Below, in pieces: positions 1 to 6,097 of a DNA stretch of 10,800 bases. Each line of letters opens with the position of its first letter. Position 1 is the first letter of the stretch. Source of the stretch: DATBHM01 sp036557505 (lineage in GTDB: Bacteria; Actinomycetota; UBA4738; JACQTL01); the NCBI GenBank assembly GCA_036557505.1, contig DATBHM010000126.1, positions 1-10,800 of the forward strand, in the 5' to 3' direction. The notes under the pieces are model-generated. The model had not been told where the DNA came from, made no database searches, and saw only the letters and a list, made by a program, of their open reading frames with translations. The translations under genes were made by a program, and so were the position numbers.

Positions 1-430
1 TCTCCGCGACGGGATTGGTGGTCTCGGGCGTGGAGGTGGTGACGATCATGTCGGCGTGGTTCTGCAGGACGAGCTCGCGGGCCACCTCGGACGCGCGGTT
101 GGGATCGGACTGGCTGTCCTTCACCACGATGTTCACCCTGAAGGTCTTGCCCCCGACCTTGAACCCCTTCGAGTACTGGGAGCTCTGGCGGATCCGGCTC
201 ACGACGAACTGGTCGCCGGAGGCGAACCCCGCGAGCGCGCCGGTGAGCGGCGTGACCATCCCGATCGTGATCGTATCGCTCGTCGAGGAGCCCGAGCCCT
301 TGATCTTCGAGCAGGCCGCGAGGACGCCGCCGGCGCTCAGGCCGAGCGCACCGATGCCGGCCCCCTTGAGGAACGAACGACGGCTGATCAGCTCGTCGAA
401 CAGCGACCCGGACCGTTCGTGCTCGCCCAT
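1..430 (-). CDS. ABC transporter substrate-binding lipoprotein, branched-chain amino acid/aromatic type (partial)
   Basis: This is the N-terminal 143 codons of a periplasmic-binding-protein-type-1 receptor (LivK-like, Peripla_BP_6 family); the C-terminal part lies beyond the left edge. The start ATG (430-428) is preceded by a good ribosome site, AAGGGGG at 442-436, 5 nt upstream. Residues 16-22 read SRRSFLK, a twin-arginine export signal. A hydrophobic stretch then ends in the lipobox VLAAC with Cys40 as the lipidation site, so the mature protein should be an exported membrane-anchored lipoprotein. The first strand of the fold follows (TITIGMVTPLTGALAG), then a segment typical of the family (KDSQSDPNRASEVARELV). 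Receptors of this family bind branched-chain amino acids, amides, or aromatic acids, and the ligand cannot be read from this fragment. An aromatic locus lies 2 kb away, but the ECF pair separates them, so a shared role is only a possibility. Confidence 0.93.
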   Translation of the reverse strand, partial: MGEHERSGSLFDELISRRSFLKGAGIGALGLSAGGVLAACSKIKGSGSSTSDTITIGMVTPLTGALAGFASGDQFVVSRIRQSSQYSKGFKVGGKTFRVNIVVKDSQSDPNRASEVARELVLQNHADMIVTTSTPETTNPVAE

Positions 431-456
431 CCCGACCCCCTTGGCCCACGACTCGG

Positions 457-477
457 TGTGTGCGCACAGCGCACACA
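457..477. repeat. Perfect 9-3-9 inverted repeat in the leader of the substrate-binding protein gene
   Basis: TGTGTGCGC (457-465), spacer ACA, then GCGCACACA (469-477) form a perfect inverted repeat of 21 bp. It lies in the predicted 5' leader of the minus-strand gene, about +10 to +30. Its centre is 19 bp from that of the 475-497 palindrome, and the two share three bases. It could be a second operator half or an RNA hairpin in the leader. A perfect 9-bp arm pair is unlikely by chance even at this GC content. Confidence 0.5.
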
Positions 478-497
478 GTTCGCATTGCGCAAACTGT
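475..497. promoter_or_regulatory. Imperfect palindrome overlapping the -10 box (candidate operator)
   Basis: The arms ACAGTTCGC (475-483) and GCAAACTGT (489-497) are inverted repeats matching at 8 of 9 positions around a 5-nt centre. The site spans about -12 to +12 of the predicted start for the substrate-binding protein gene, the usual position of a repressor operator. It abuts the second inverted repeat at 457-477. The cognate regulator is unknown; GntR, TetR or IclR-type proteins all use sites of this size. Confidence 0.5.
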
Positions 498-522
498 ATG
501 GACGCCACAAGTGGCTTGTCAA
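493..522 (-). promoter_or_regulatory. Sigma-70-type promoter for the ABC substrate-binding protein gene
   Basis: On the minus strand TTGACA (522-517) is followed after exactly 18 nt by TACAGT (498-493). This is a near-consensus housekeeping promoter in a region otherwise free of genes. Transcription would start near 486, giving a leader of about 56 nt that contains the AAGGGGG ribosome site. The -10 box lies within the inverted repeat at 475-497, so the promoter is probably repressed by a protein bound there. Confidence 0.7.
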
Positions 523-631
523 ACCGGGTTCGCCGGGCGGGACGACTCGGCGCGACGCCTGGGTTCTGGCGAACGAGCGGACGGGGAACGTTGACCGCAA
601 CGCACGGCAGCCTGATCATCCGGACTGGCTT

Positions 632-650
632 CCGGCCCCGACCGGGCCGG
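632..650. repeat. Short GC-rich inverted repeat upstream of the ECF sigma gene
   Basis: CCGGCCC (632-638) and GGGCCGG (644-650) form a 7-bp stem with a 5-nt loop, about 60 nt before the ECF start codon. A weak promoter-like pair precedes it (TTGACC 591-596, GATCAT 614-619, 17 nt apart), which would place the hairpin in the leader RNA. In GC-rich DNA such stems also arise by chance. The rest of 523-710 shows nothing recognisable. Confidence 0.2.
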
Positions 651-710
651 TTCCCACGCCAGCCAACGATTTGCAGAGCCACCTCCACGAAACGGGGGGC
701 TCGGGCGTCC

Positions 711-1241
711 ATGGATCACATGGAACGACGAACGGGCGTTGCCCAACGCGAGGACGCGACGGCCACCGAGCCGGTGGAGACCTTCGAGGACCTCTTCGCG
801 CGCGAGCACCAGCGCCTGTTCCGCGCGCTGTACCTGATCGTGGGGAACAGCCAGGAGGCGGAGGAGCTCATGCAGGACGCGTTCCTCAAGGTCCTCGAAC
901 GGTGGGACCACGTCCAGAAGCCCGCCGGATATGTGTACCGGACGGCCTTGAACGCGACGCGGAGCCGGTTCCGCCGGCTGACCCTCGCGGCAAAGCGGTC
1001 CCTGACGCCCGCCCAGCCCGAGGACCCCTTCGCCGCGGCCGATCTCCGCGACGAGATCGTGCGCGCGCTCCGGACGCTCCCGGAACGCCAGCGGGCGGCG
1101 CTCGTGCTCCTCGATCTCCTTGACTACCGGAGCGAGGACGCCGCCGAGATGCTCGGCGTCACCGCGGCCACCGCCCGATCGCTCGCATCACATGCCAGGG
1201 CCTCCCTGAAGCTCTCCTTGGAGGAACGCCATGTCGAGTGA
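711..1241 (+). CDS. ECF-type (extracytoplasmic function) RNA polymerase sigma factor
   Basis: A 176-residue sigma-70 family protein with only regions 2 and 4. Region 2 covers about residues 24-90 (FEDLFAREHQRLFRALYL, then the -10-binding helix around DAFLKVLERW). Region 4 covers about 112-170 (TLPERQRAALVLLDLLDY, then the helix-turn-helix EDAAEMLGVTAATARSLASHAR). It would direct RNA polymerase to a small regulon. The frame stays open far upstream, but homology begins just after this ATG. A G-run at about 694-699 fits the start at 711 better than the ATG at 720; the choice between them is not certain. The 3' end overlaps the next gene by 11 nt, with that gene's GGAGG inside this coding region, so the two are translationally coupled. 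The partner is probably the sigma factor's membrane regulator. No convincing ECF-type self-regulated promoter is visible upstream. Confidence 0.92.
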   Translation: MDHMERRTGVAQREDATATEPVETFEDLFAREHQRLFRALYLIVGNSQEAEELMQDAFLKVLERWDHVQKPAGYVYRTALNATRSRFRRLTLAAKRSLTPAQPEDPFAAADLRDEIVRALRTLPERQRAALVLLDLLDYRSEDAAEMLGVTAATARSLASHARASLKLSLEERHVE

Positions 1242-2382
1242 CCCGCGGGGGACGCTCGAACGGATCGCGCGTCGCGTGCCGGTCCCCGAGCCCGCCTACG
1301 ACCGCCTGCTCCGCCGCAAGCGCCGGAAGGACCGCAACCGCCGGCTCACGGCCGGCGTGCTCGCCATCGTCGTCATGCTGTTGGGCATCACGGCCCTGAC
1401 ACGGGTGTTCGGCGGGTCGTCGCAGCCGGCGGGGACGCCGACGACTCCGTACCAGACCCCGTCGGCTCATGGGCTCTTCTTCAGGCTCGGGGGATGGATC
1501 GCCTTCGGCGACTCGCACGGAATCGAGGCGGTCGACCCGGAGGATGCATCCGGGGTCCACGTCCACCTGAGCGATCTGAAGGGCGAGCCCGTCGATTGGT
1601 CGCAGGACGGGTCAGAGCTCCTGGTCCTGCAGCAGGCGACGCTCCACCACCGGAGGTCCGCGCTCTACGTCCTGCACGCCGACGGATCAGCGACCCTCCT
1701 CGTCCGGGGCGATGCGCGACACGATGTCGGCGGCGGGTCGTTCTCGCCCGACGGGTCGAAGGTCGTCTTCGCGTACCGTTCCCACGACGCCCACCGTTCG
1801 GACCAGATCGACGTGATCGTTGCGACCGGGGGCGCCCGGCGACGGCTATACCAAGGCGCCCCGGCACCGCCCTCCGGTGCTGAGGTCTTCCAGGGGCTGG
1901 GAGCTCCGAGGTTCTCGCCCGACGGGTCGGAGATCGCGTTCGTCGAAGGGATGGGCGATCACGACAACACGCTCCGGGTGATGAACGCGGACGGGACCGG
2001 CCTCCGCACGGTGCTGCCCGACGCCGGGGTCCTGCGAGTGGCGGTCTACATCGACAGCCTGTCGTGGTCTCCTGATGGCGGTCGACTCGCCTTTGGCACC
2101 GGCTACACGCCCAATGCGGTCTTCACGGTCGGCACCGATGGCTCGGGGCTCCGGCGCCTCCTCACCAACGCGTCGTACCCCGAATGGTCACCGGATGGAA
2201 CCAGGATCGCGTTCGACGACGGGGGGAACGTCGTGGGTCCGCTGGCGGTCGCCAACGCGGACGGGACGCACCGATCCACCGACGTCCTCGGTGCCAGGTC
2301 GGGTCCCTGGAACCCGCTGCCCCGCGCGGCGCCGGCGCAGCCACCCCGGACCACGTCGGCCGAGGGTGCGACCGGCACATGA
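1231..2382 (+). CDS. Membrane-anchored PD40/TolB-like beta-propeller protein, putative sigma-factor regulator
   Basis: A 383-residue protein with three parts. Residues 1-38 are a short, very basic cytoplasmic tail containing ARRVPVPEPAYDRLLRRK. One transmembrane helix lies at about 41-59. An outside domain of WD40-like PD40 repeats follows, with motifs at 170-180 (SFSPDGSKVVF), 227-237, 278-288 and 318-328 (EWSPDGTRIAF) and a degenerate one at 122-132. GGAGG at 1220-1224 sits 6 nt before the ATG. It overlaps the ECF gene by 11 nt, the place usually held by an anti-sigma factor, yet the tail has no HxxxCxxC zinc anti-sigma motif. From memory, similar basic tails followed by one helix are common next to ECF genes in soil Actinomycetota with varied outer domains. 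I infer that the tail holds the sigma factor and the propeller senses an envelope signal. The last 25 residues are low-complexity and rich in Pro and Ala. Confidence 0.85.
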   Translation: MSSDPRGTLERIARRVPVPEPAYDRLLRRKRRKDRNRRLTAGVLAIVVMLLGITALTRVFGGSSQPAGTPTTPYQTPSAHGLFFRLGGWIAFGDSHGIEAVDPEDASGVHVHLSDLKGEPVDWSQDGSELLVLQQATLHHRRSALYVLHADGSATLLVRGDARHDVGGGSFSPDGSKVVFAYRSHDAHRSDQIDVIVATGGARRRLYQGAPAPPSGAEVFQGLGAPRFSPDGSEIAFVEGMGDHDNTLRVMNADGTGLRTVLPDAGVLRVAVYIDSLSWSPDGGRLAFGTGYTPNAVFTVGTDGSGLRRLLTNASYPEWSPDGTRIAFDDGGNVVGPLAVANADGTHRSTDVLGARSGPWNPLPRAAPAQPPRTTSAEGATGT

Positions 2383-2422
2383 CGCGCTGACACCACGAAG
2401 GGCCCGCGGGGCGGTTCGCGCC

Positions 2423-3268
2423 TCAGGCGGGCGTGCCGGCGCGGACCGCAGCGTGCCGCGGGACCGTCGACTGGCGGAGCCCCAGCGCACGGAGGTCGGC
2501 CTCGATCTCGGCGACGGCGGCCCGAAGGTTGGGGAGGATCCGCCCGATCATGTCGTCGACGGTGACGCGGCTCGCGTAGGCGGAGATGTTCGCCCCCGCG
2601 ATGGCGGTCCCGGCGCCATCGCGGATCGGCACCGCGATCGAACGGAGCCCGTCCTCGAGCTCCTGGTCGGCAAGCGCGTACCCCTGCTCGCGGACCTCGG
2701 CGAGGATGGCCCGGAACCGGGCCTTGTTGACGACCGTGCGGCTGGTGAGCCGGGGGAACCGGAGGCTCGACAGGCGGCGGTTGAGCTCGTCGGGCGGGAG
2801 GTTCGCCAGCAGCACACGCCCCTTCGAGCTGGCGTGGACGGGGAACCGCGTGCCGACGGGCACCGCGACCACCAGGATGCCGGGGCCGCGGACCCGCATG
2901 ATGTCGACCACGTGGTCGCCGTCGAGCACCGCGATCGAGGACGACTCGCGGACCTTCTCCACCAGCGCCTCGAGGTGGGGCTGCGCGATCTCGGGGAGCG
3001 TCATGCTCGACAGGTACGCGTAGCCGAGCTCGAGCACCCGCGGGCGCAGCGAGAACTCCCGTCCGTTGGATGCCACGTAGCCGAGGTCGACGAGGGTGAG
3101 CAGGAACCGCCGTGCGGCCGCCCGGGTGATCCCGGCCTCCCGGGCCACCTCGGTGAGGGTAAGCCGGGGGCGCTCCGCGCTGAACGCGCGCATCACGGCG
3201 AGACCGCGGTCGAGCGACTGGACGAAGTCGCTCCGCCTCCCGGCGTCGCGGCTCAGCGGGGCGTCCAT
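2423..3268 (-). CDS. IclR-family transcriptional regulator, PcaR/PobR-like (aromatic catabolism)
   Basis: A 281-residue IclR-family regulator. The winged helix-turn-helix covers about residues 15-68 (SLDRGLAVMRAFS, then LTEVAREAGITRAAARRFLLTLVDLGYV). The ligand-binding domain covers about 80-262 (PVHASSKGRVLLA, then QELEDGLRSIAVPIRDGAG). The wording is closest to the PcaR/PcaU/PobR branch that controls protocatechuate and 4-hydroxybenzoate genes, which agrees with the pobA gene in the divergent operon. It faces away from the aldehyde dehydrogenase gene across about 158 bp that holds back-to-back promoters and a candidate operator. The likely effector is 4-hydroxybenzoate, protocatechuate or beta-ketoadipate. 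Whether it activates or represses is not shown by the sequence. The start ATG (3268-3266) lies 10 nt after a TAGCCT -10 box, so the mRNA has almost no leader. It converges on the propeller gene with a 40-nt gap. Confidence 0.92.
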   Translation of the reverse strand: MDAPLSRDAGRRSDFVQSLDRGLAVMRAFSAERPRLTLTEVAREAGITRAAARRFLLTLVDLGYVASNGREFSLRPRVLELGYAYLSSMTLPEIAQPHLEALVEKVRESSSIAVLDGDHVVDIMRVRGPGILVVAVPVGTRFPVHASSKGRVLLANLPPDELNRRLSSLRFPRLTSRTVVNKARFRAILAEVREQGYALADQELEDGLRSIAVPIRDGAGTAIAGANISAYASRVTVDDMIGRILPNLRAAVAEIEADLRALGLRQSTVPRHAAVRAGTPA

Positions 3269-3278
3269 GGGCCCTCGA

Positions 3279-3308
3279 AGGCTACGCAGCGTCGCTCGCG
3301 GGGGTCAA
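3279..3308 (-). promoter_or_regulatory. Promoter of the IclR-family regulator gene
   Basis: On the minus strand TTGACC (3308-3303) and TAGCCT (3284-3279) are 18 nt apart. The expected start is near 3272, only a few bases before the ATG at 3268. Its -35 box is back-to-back with the TTGACA of the divergent promoter: GTCAA (3304-3308), CGGT, TTGAC (3313-3317) is an inverted repeat. The two polymerases would therefore compete. Confidence 0.55.
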
Positions 3309-3312
3309 CGGT

Positions 3313-3342
3313 TTGACATGCGAGGCCGGTGGTGGGCACAGT
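3313..3342 (+). promoter_or_regulatory. Candidate promoter of the aldehyde dehydrogenase-pobA-methyltransferase operon
   Basis: TTGACA (3313-3318) is a consensus -35 box. CACAGT (3337-3342), 18 nt downstream, is a poor -10 box. A good -35 with a weak -10 fits an activator-dependent or tightly repressed promoter. The start would be near 3349, inside the candidate regulator site at 3345-3359, giving a leader of about 78 nt. Confidence 0.4.
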
Positions 3343-3344
3343 CC

Positions 3345-3359
3345 GTTCGTTCACCGCAC
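3345..3359 (+). promoter_or_regulatory. Candidate PcaR-type operator
   Basis: GTTCGTTCACCGCAC matches 12 of 15 positions of the Pseudomonas putida PcaR site GTTCGATAATCGCAC, as I recall it. It has the form GTTCG-N5-CGCAC, an imperfect palindrome of the size bound by IclR-family dimers. It lies between the divergent regulator gene and the operon, at the predicted transcription start. The comparison is from memory and was not scored against background. Confidence 0.4.
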
Positions 3360-3374
3360 GATGTTCTCATGGCG

Positions 3375-3386
3375 CACCGGCCGGTG
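3375..3386. repeat. 12-bp perfect palindrome in the operon leader
   Basis: CACCGGCCGGTG is a perfect palindrome about 40 nt before the aldehyde dehydrogenase start. It could be a second regulator site. At this base composition a palindrome of this kind may also be chance, and its flanks do not extend the symmetry. Confidence 0.2.
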
Positions 3387-3426
3387 GCGAGGGGGACCCG
3401 CTCAGGCGATGGAGGTGAGGGTGACG

Positions 3427-4887
3427 ATGGCACTGCTCGATCAGGCCACGTGGTCCGGACGGCTCTTCTCCGACGGATGGGTCCCCGGCAGTCAGGGCGA
3501 CATCCCGGTGGTCGAGCCGGCCACCGGTGAGGAGCTGGGGCGCGTCGGCCGCGCCGGCGCGGCCGACGTGGCCAGGACCGGGGCTCGCGCCGCCGAGGCC
3601 CAGCGGGCCTGGGCGGCGGCCATGTACCAGGACCGCGCGGCGGTCCTCCGCCGCGCAGGCGATCTGTTCGCGGCCAACGCCGCGGAGATCGAGGACTGGA
3701 TCGTGCGGGAGACCGGCGCGATCCCTCCGAAGGCCCAGCTCGAGACGTGGTTCGCCTCGAGCACGTGCTACGAGGCGGCCGGACTGGTCTCCCTGCCGTA
3801 CGGCGAGCTGCTCCGAACCCGCGACCCCGTGCTCTCGATGTCGAGACGAATGCCCGTGGGGGTGGTGGGCGTCATCTCGCCGTTCAACTTCCCGCTCATC
3901 CTGTCGATCCGGGCGGTCGCGCCGGCGCTCGCCCTGGGCAACGCGGTGGTCCTGAAGCCCGACCCGCGGACGGCCGTGAGCGGCGGCGTCGTGCTGGCGC
4001 GGATCTTCGAGGAGGCGGGGCTGCCCGACGGCCTGCTGTCGGTGCTCCCCGGCGGCGCCGAGACCGGCGAGGCGCTGGTCACCGATGCCTCGGTGCAGAT
4101 GGTGTCGTTCACCGGGTCGACGAGGGCCGGCCGCAAGGTGGCCGCCCTCGGCGGCCAGCACCTCAAGCGCGTGCACCTCGAGCTGGGCGGGAACTCCGCC
4201 CTCATCGTGCTCGACGACGTGGACGTCGAGAAGGCCGTGTCCGTCGGGGCGTTCGGTTCGTTCATGCACCAGGGCCAGGTGTGCATGACGACGGGCCGGC
4301 ACCTCGTCCAGCAGGGGATCGCCGACGAGTACACCGCCACCCTGGCCGCCCACGCGGACGGGACTCCCGTCGGGAACCCGGCGACCGAGCAGGTCGCGCT
4401 GGGCCCGATCATCGACGAGCACCAGCGCGACCACGTGCACGACATCGTGACCAGGTCCGTGGACGCGGGCGCCCGACTCGCGGCCGGGGGGACCTACGAG
4501 GGGCTGTTCTACCGGCCGACGGTGCTCGCGGACGTCCCCCCGGACTCGCCGGCGTTCCAGGAGGAGATCTTCGGGCCGGTCGCTCCCGTCGTGGCGTTCG
4601 ACTCGATCGACGACGCGGTGAAGCTCGCCACGGAGACGGACTACGGCCTGTCGCTCGGCATCCTCACCGGGGACGTCATGCGGGGGCTGGAGATCGCCGA
4701 CCGGATCCCGAGCGGCATCGTGCACATCAACGATCAGACGGTCGCCGACGAGGTGGTGAACCCGTTCGGCGGCGTCCGGTCCTCGGGCCCGGGGGCGCGG
4801 CTCGGGGGGGCGCAGGCGAACATCGACGCGTTCACGCAGGTGCAGTGGGTGACCATGCGGGGAGACCTGCCCGACTACCCCTTCTGA
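3427..4887 (+). CDS. NAD(P)+-dependent aromatic aldehyde dehydrogenase (benzaldehyde/vanillin dehydrogenase type)
   Basis: A 486-residue class-3-superfamily aldehyde dehydrogenase that oxidises an aromatic aldehyde to its acid in the cytoplasm. Catalytic elements are intact: oxyanion Asn154 in SPFNFP, cofactor Lys177 in VVLKPD, the FTGST loop (229-232), general base Glu252 in LELGGN, nucleophile Cys286 in GQVCM, and Glu380 in EEIFGP. Both the N-terminus (MALLDQATW) and the KPD form fit the benzaldehyde dehydrogenase subgroup. With PobA directly downstream, 4-hydroxybenzaldehyde is the most likely substrate, and vanillin or benzaldehyde are alternatives. I chose ATG 3427 because homology begins there; GAGG at 3417-3420 is 6 nt upstream. 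GTG 3421 and ATG 3409 are in-frame alternatives. The reading frame extends back to 3313 without homology. It is the first gene of the operon, with 18 nt to pobA. Confidence 0.92.
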   Translation: MALLDQATWSGRLFSDGWVPGSQGDIPVVEPATGEELGRVGRAGAADVARTGARAAEAQRAWAAAMYQDRAAVLRRAGDLFAANAAEIEDWIVRETGAIPPKAQLETWFASSTCYEAAGLVSLPYGELLRTRDPVLSMSRRMPVGVVGVISPFNFPLILSIRAVAPALALGNAVVLKPDPRTAVSGGVVLARIFEEAGLPDGLLSVLPGGAETGEALVTDASVQMVSFTGSTRAGRKVAALGGQHLKRVHLELGGNSALIVLDDVDVEKAVSVGAFGSFMHQGQVCMTTGRHLVQQGIADEYTATLAAHADGTPVGNPATEQVALGPIIDEHQRDHVHDIVTRSVDAGARLAAGGTYEGLFYRPTVLADVPPDSPAFQEEIFGPVAPVVAFDSIDDAVKLATETDYGLSLGILTGDVMRGLEIADRIPSGIVHINDQTVADEVVNPFGGVRSSGPGARLGGAQANIDAFTQVQWVTMRGDLPDYPF

Positions 4888-4905
4888 TCTGCTCCCCCGG
4901 TCGGG

Positions 4906-6081
4906 ATGCGAACGCAGGTCGGCATCGTCGGCGCGGGCCCCGCGGGGCTGGTGCTCGCTCACCTGCTCGCGGCCCGGGGCGTCGAGTCGATCGTGCTCGA
5001 GGCCCGGAGCCGCGCCTACGTCGAGCAGCGCGTCAGGGCGGGGGTGCTCGAACAGGGGACCGTCGAGCTGCTGCGCGACCTCGGGCTGGCCGAACGGCTC
5101 GACCGGGAGGGCATCGTCGACCACGGCGTCGGGATCCGGTTCGACGGGCGGCACCATCGCGTCCCGCTGACGGATCTCACCGGGAAGAGCATCTTCATCT
5201 ACGGCCAGCAGGAGCTCGTGAAGGACCTCGTCGCGGCCCGGCTGGAGGCCGGCGGCGAGACCCGGTTCGAGATCGAGGACGTCCGGCTCGAGGGGATCGG
5301 GTCGGCGTCGCCCGGTATCCGGTATTCCGACGGCGGGCGCGACGAGCGGATCGACTGCGACTGGATCGCCGGATGCGACGGGTTCCACGGGGTGAGCCGC
5401 TCCGCGATCCCCGCAGGGCTGCGCGCCGAGTACGACCACGTGTTCCCGTTCGCCTGGCTGGGGATCCTGGCCGCGACGCCGCCGTCGAGCCAGGAGGTGA
5501 CGTACGCCCGTCACGACCGGGGGTTCGCGCTCCAGAGCTTCCGCTCGCCCGAGATCAGCCGCCTGTACCTCCAGGTCGAGCCGGACGAGGACCTCGGCGC
5601 CTGGCCGGACGAGCGGATCTGGGAGGAGCTCCGGACCCGGCTCGCCACCGACGACGGATGGCGGCTCTCGGAGGGGCCGGTCCTGGAGAAGGGCGTCTCC
5701 GCCATGCGGAGCTTCGTCGTCGAGCCGATGCAGCACGGCCGGCTGTTCCTTGCCGGCGACGCAGCCCACATCGTCCCTGCGACCGGGGCGAAGGGGCTGA
5801 ACCTCGCCGTCGCTGACGTGCGCGTCCTCGCGGAGGGGCTGGGCGAGTGGTACGCGTCCGGGTCGACCGAGGTGCTCGACGACTACTCACGTCGATGCCT
5901 CCGCCGGGTGTGGCGGGCGGAGGAGTTCTCGGCGTGGCTTTCCGGGATGCTCCACCGCATGCCGGGTGAGAACGCCTTCGAACGCCGGTTGCAGCGCGCC
6001 CGGCTCGACTGGGTGACCGGCACCGAGTCGGCGGCGCGGGCGTTCGCGCAGAACTACGTGGGGTTTCCGTTCGACTGGTGA
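4906..6081 (+). CDS. pobA: 4-hydroxybenzoate 3-monooxygenase (p-hydroxybenzoate hydroxylase)
   Basis: A 391-residue FAD monooxygenase that hydroxylates 4-hydroxybenzoate to protocatechuate with O2 and NAD(P)H, the entry to the beta-ketoadipate pathway. It aligns end to end with the Pseudomonas fluorescens enzyme (394 residues, recalled from memory). The FAD fingerprint is GIVGAGPAGL at 6-15, the DG motif is GCDGFHG at 156-162, and the second FAD motif is GDAAHIVP at 284-291. Substrate residues Tyr200, Ser211, Arg213, Tyr221 and Tyr384 match Tyr201, Ser212, Arg214, Tyr222 and Tyr385 of that enzyme. Arg42 and Arg44 are also kept. An oddity is PATGAKGLNL in place of PPTGAKGLNL, putting Ala292 where the family has Pro293. 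The helix that sets coenzyme choice reads EARSRAYVEQ, so NADH versus NADPH use is open. There is little ribosome-site signal before the ATG, but MRTQV matches the known N-terminus. It is the second gene of the operon. Confidence 0.96.
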   Translation: MRTQVGIVGAGPAGLVLAHLLAARGVESIVLEARSRAYVEQRVRAGVLEQGTVELLRDLGLAERLDREGIVDHGVGIRFDGRHHRVPLTDLTGKSIFIYGQQELVKDLVAARLEAGGETRFEIEDVRLEGIGSASPGIRYSDGGRDERIDCDWIAGCDGFHGVSRSAIPAGLRAEYDHVFPFAWLGILAATPPSSQEVTYARHDRGFALQSFRSPEISRLYLQVEPDEDLGAWPDERIWEELRTRLATDDGWRLSEGPVLEKGVSAMRSFVVEPMQHGRLFLAGDAAHIVPATGAKGLNLAVADVRVLAEGLGEWYASGSTEVLDDYSRRCLRRVWRAEEFSAWLSGMLHRMPGENAFERRLQRARLDWVTGTESAARAFAQNYVGFPFDW

Positions 6082-6097
6082 GGGAGGCGATGCGCGG

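Noticed and set aside
585..620. GGAAC at 585-589 as an ECF-type self-regulated promoter
   Set aside because: No CGTC-like -10 element lies 16-17 nt downstream, so the match rests on five bases.
15..710. N-terminal extension of the ECF sigma frame back to 15
   Set aside because: It reads antisense through the ABC receptor gene and its promoter. Sigma region 2 begins just after 711, and the total length with that start is normal for the family.
3367..5769. An 800-codon open frame on the minus strand opposite the aldehyde dehydrogenase and pobA genes
   Set aside because: Its sequence is biased toward Arg, Pro, Gly and Asp with no recognisable domain, and it is antisense to two clear enzymes. 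Long stop-free antisense frames are expected at this GC content.
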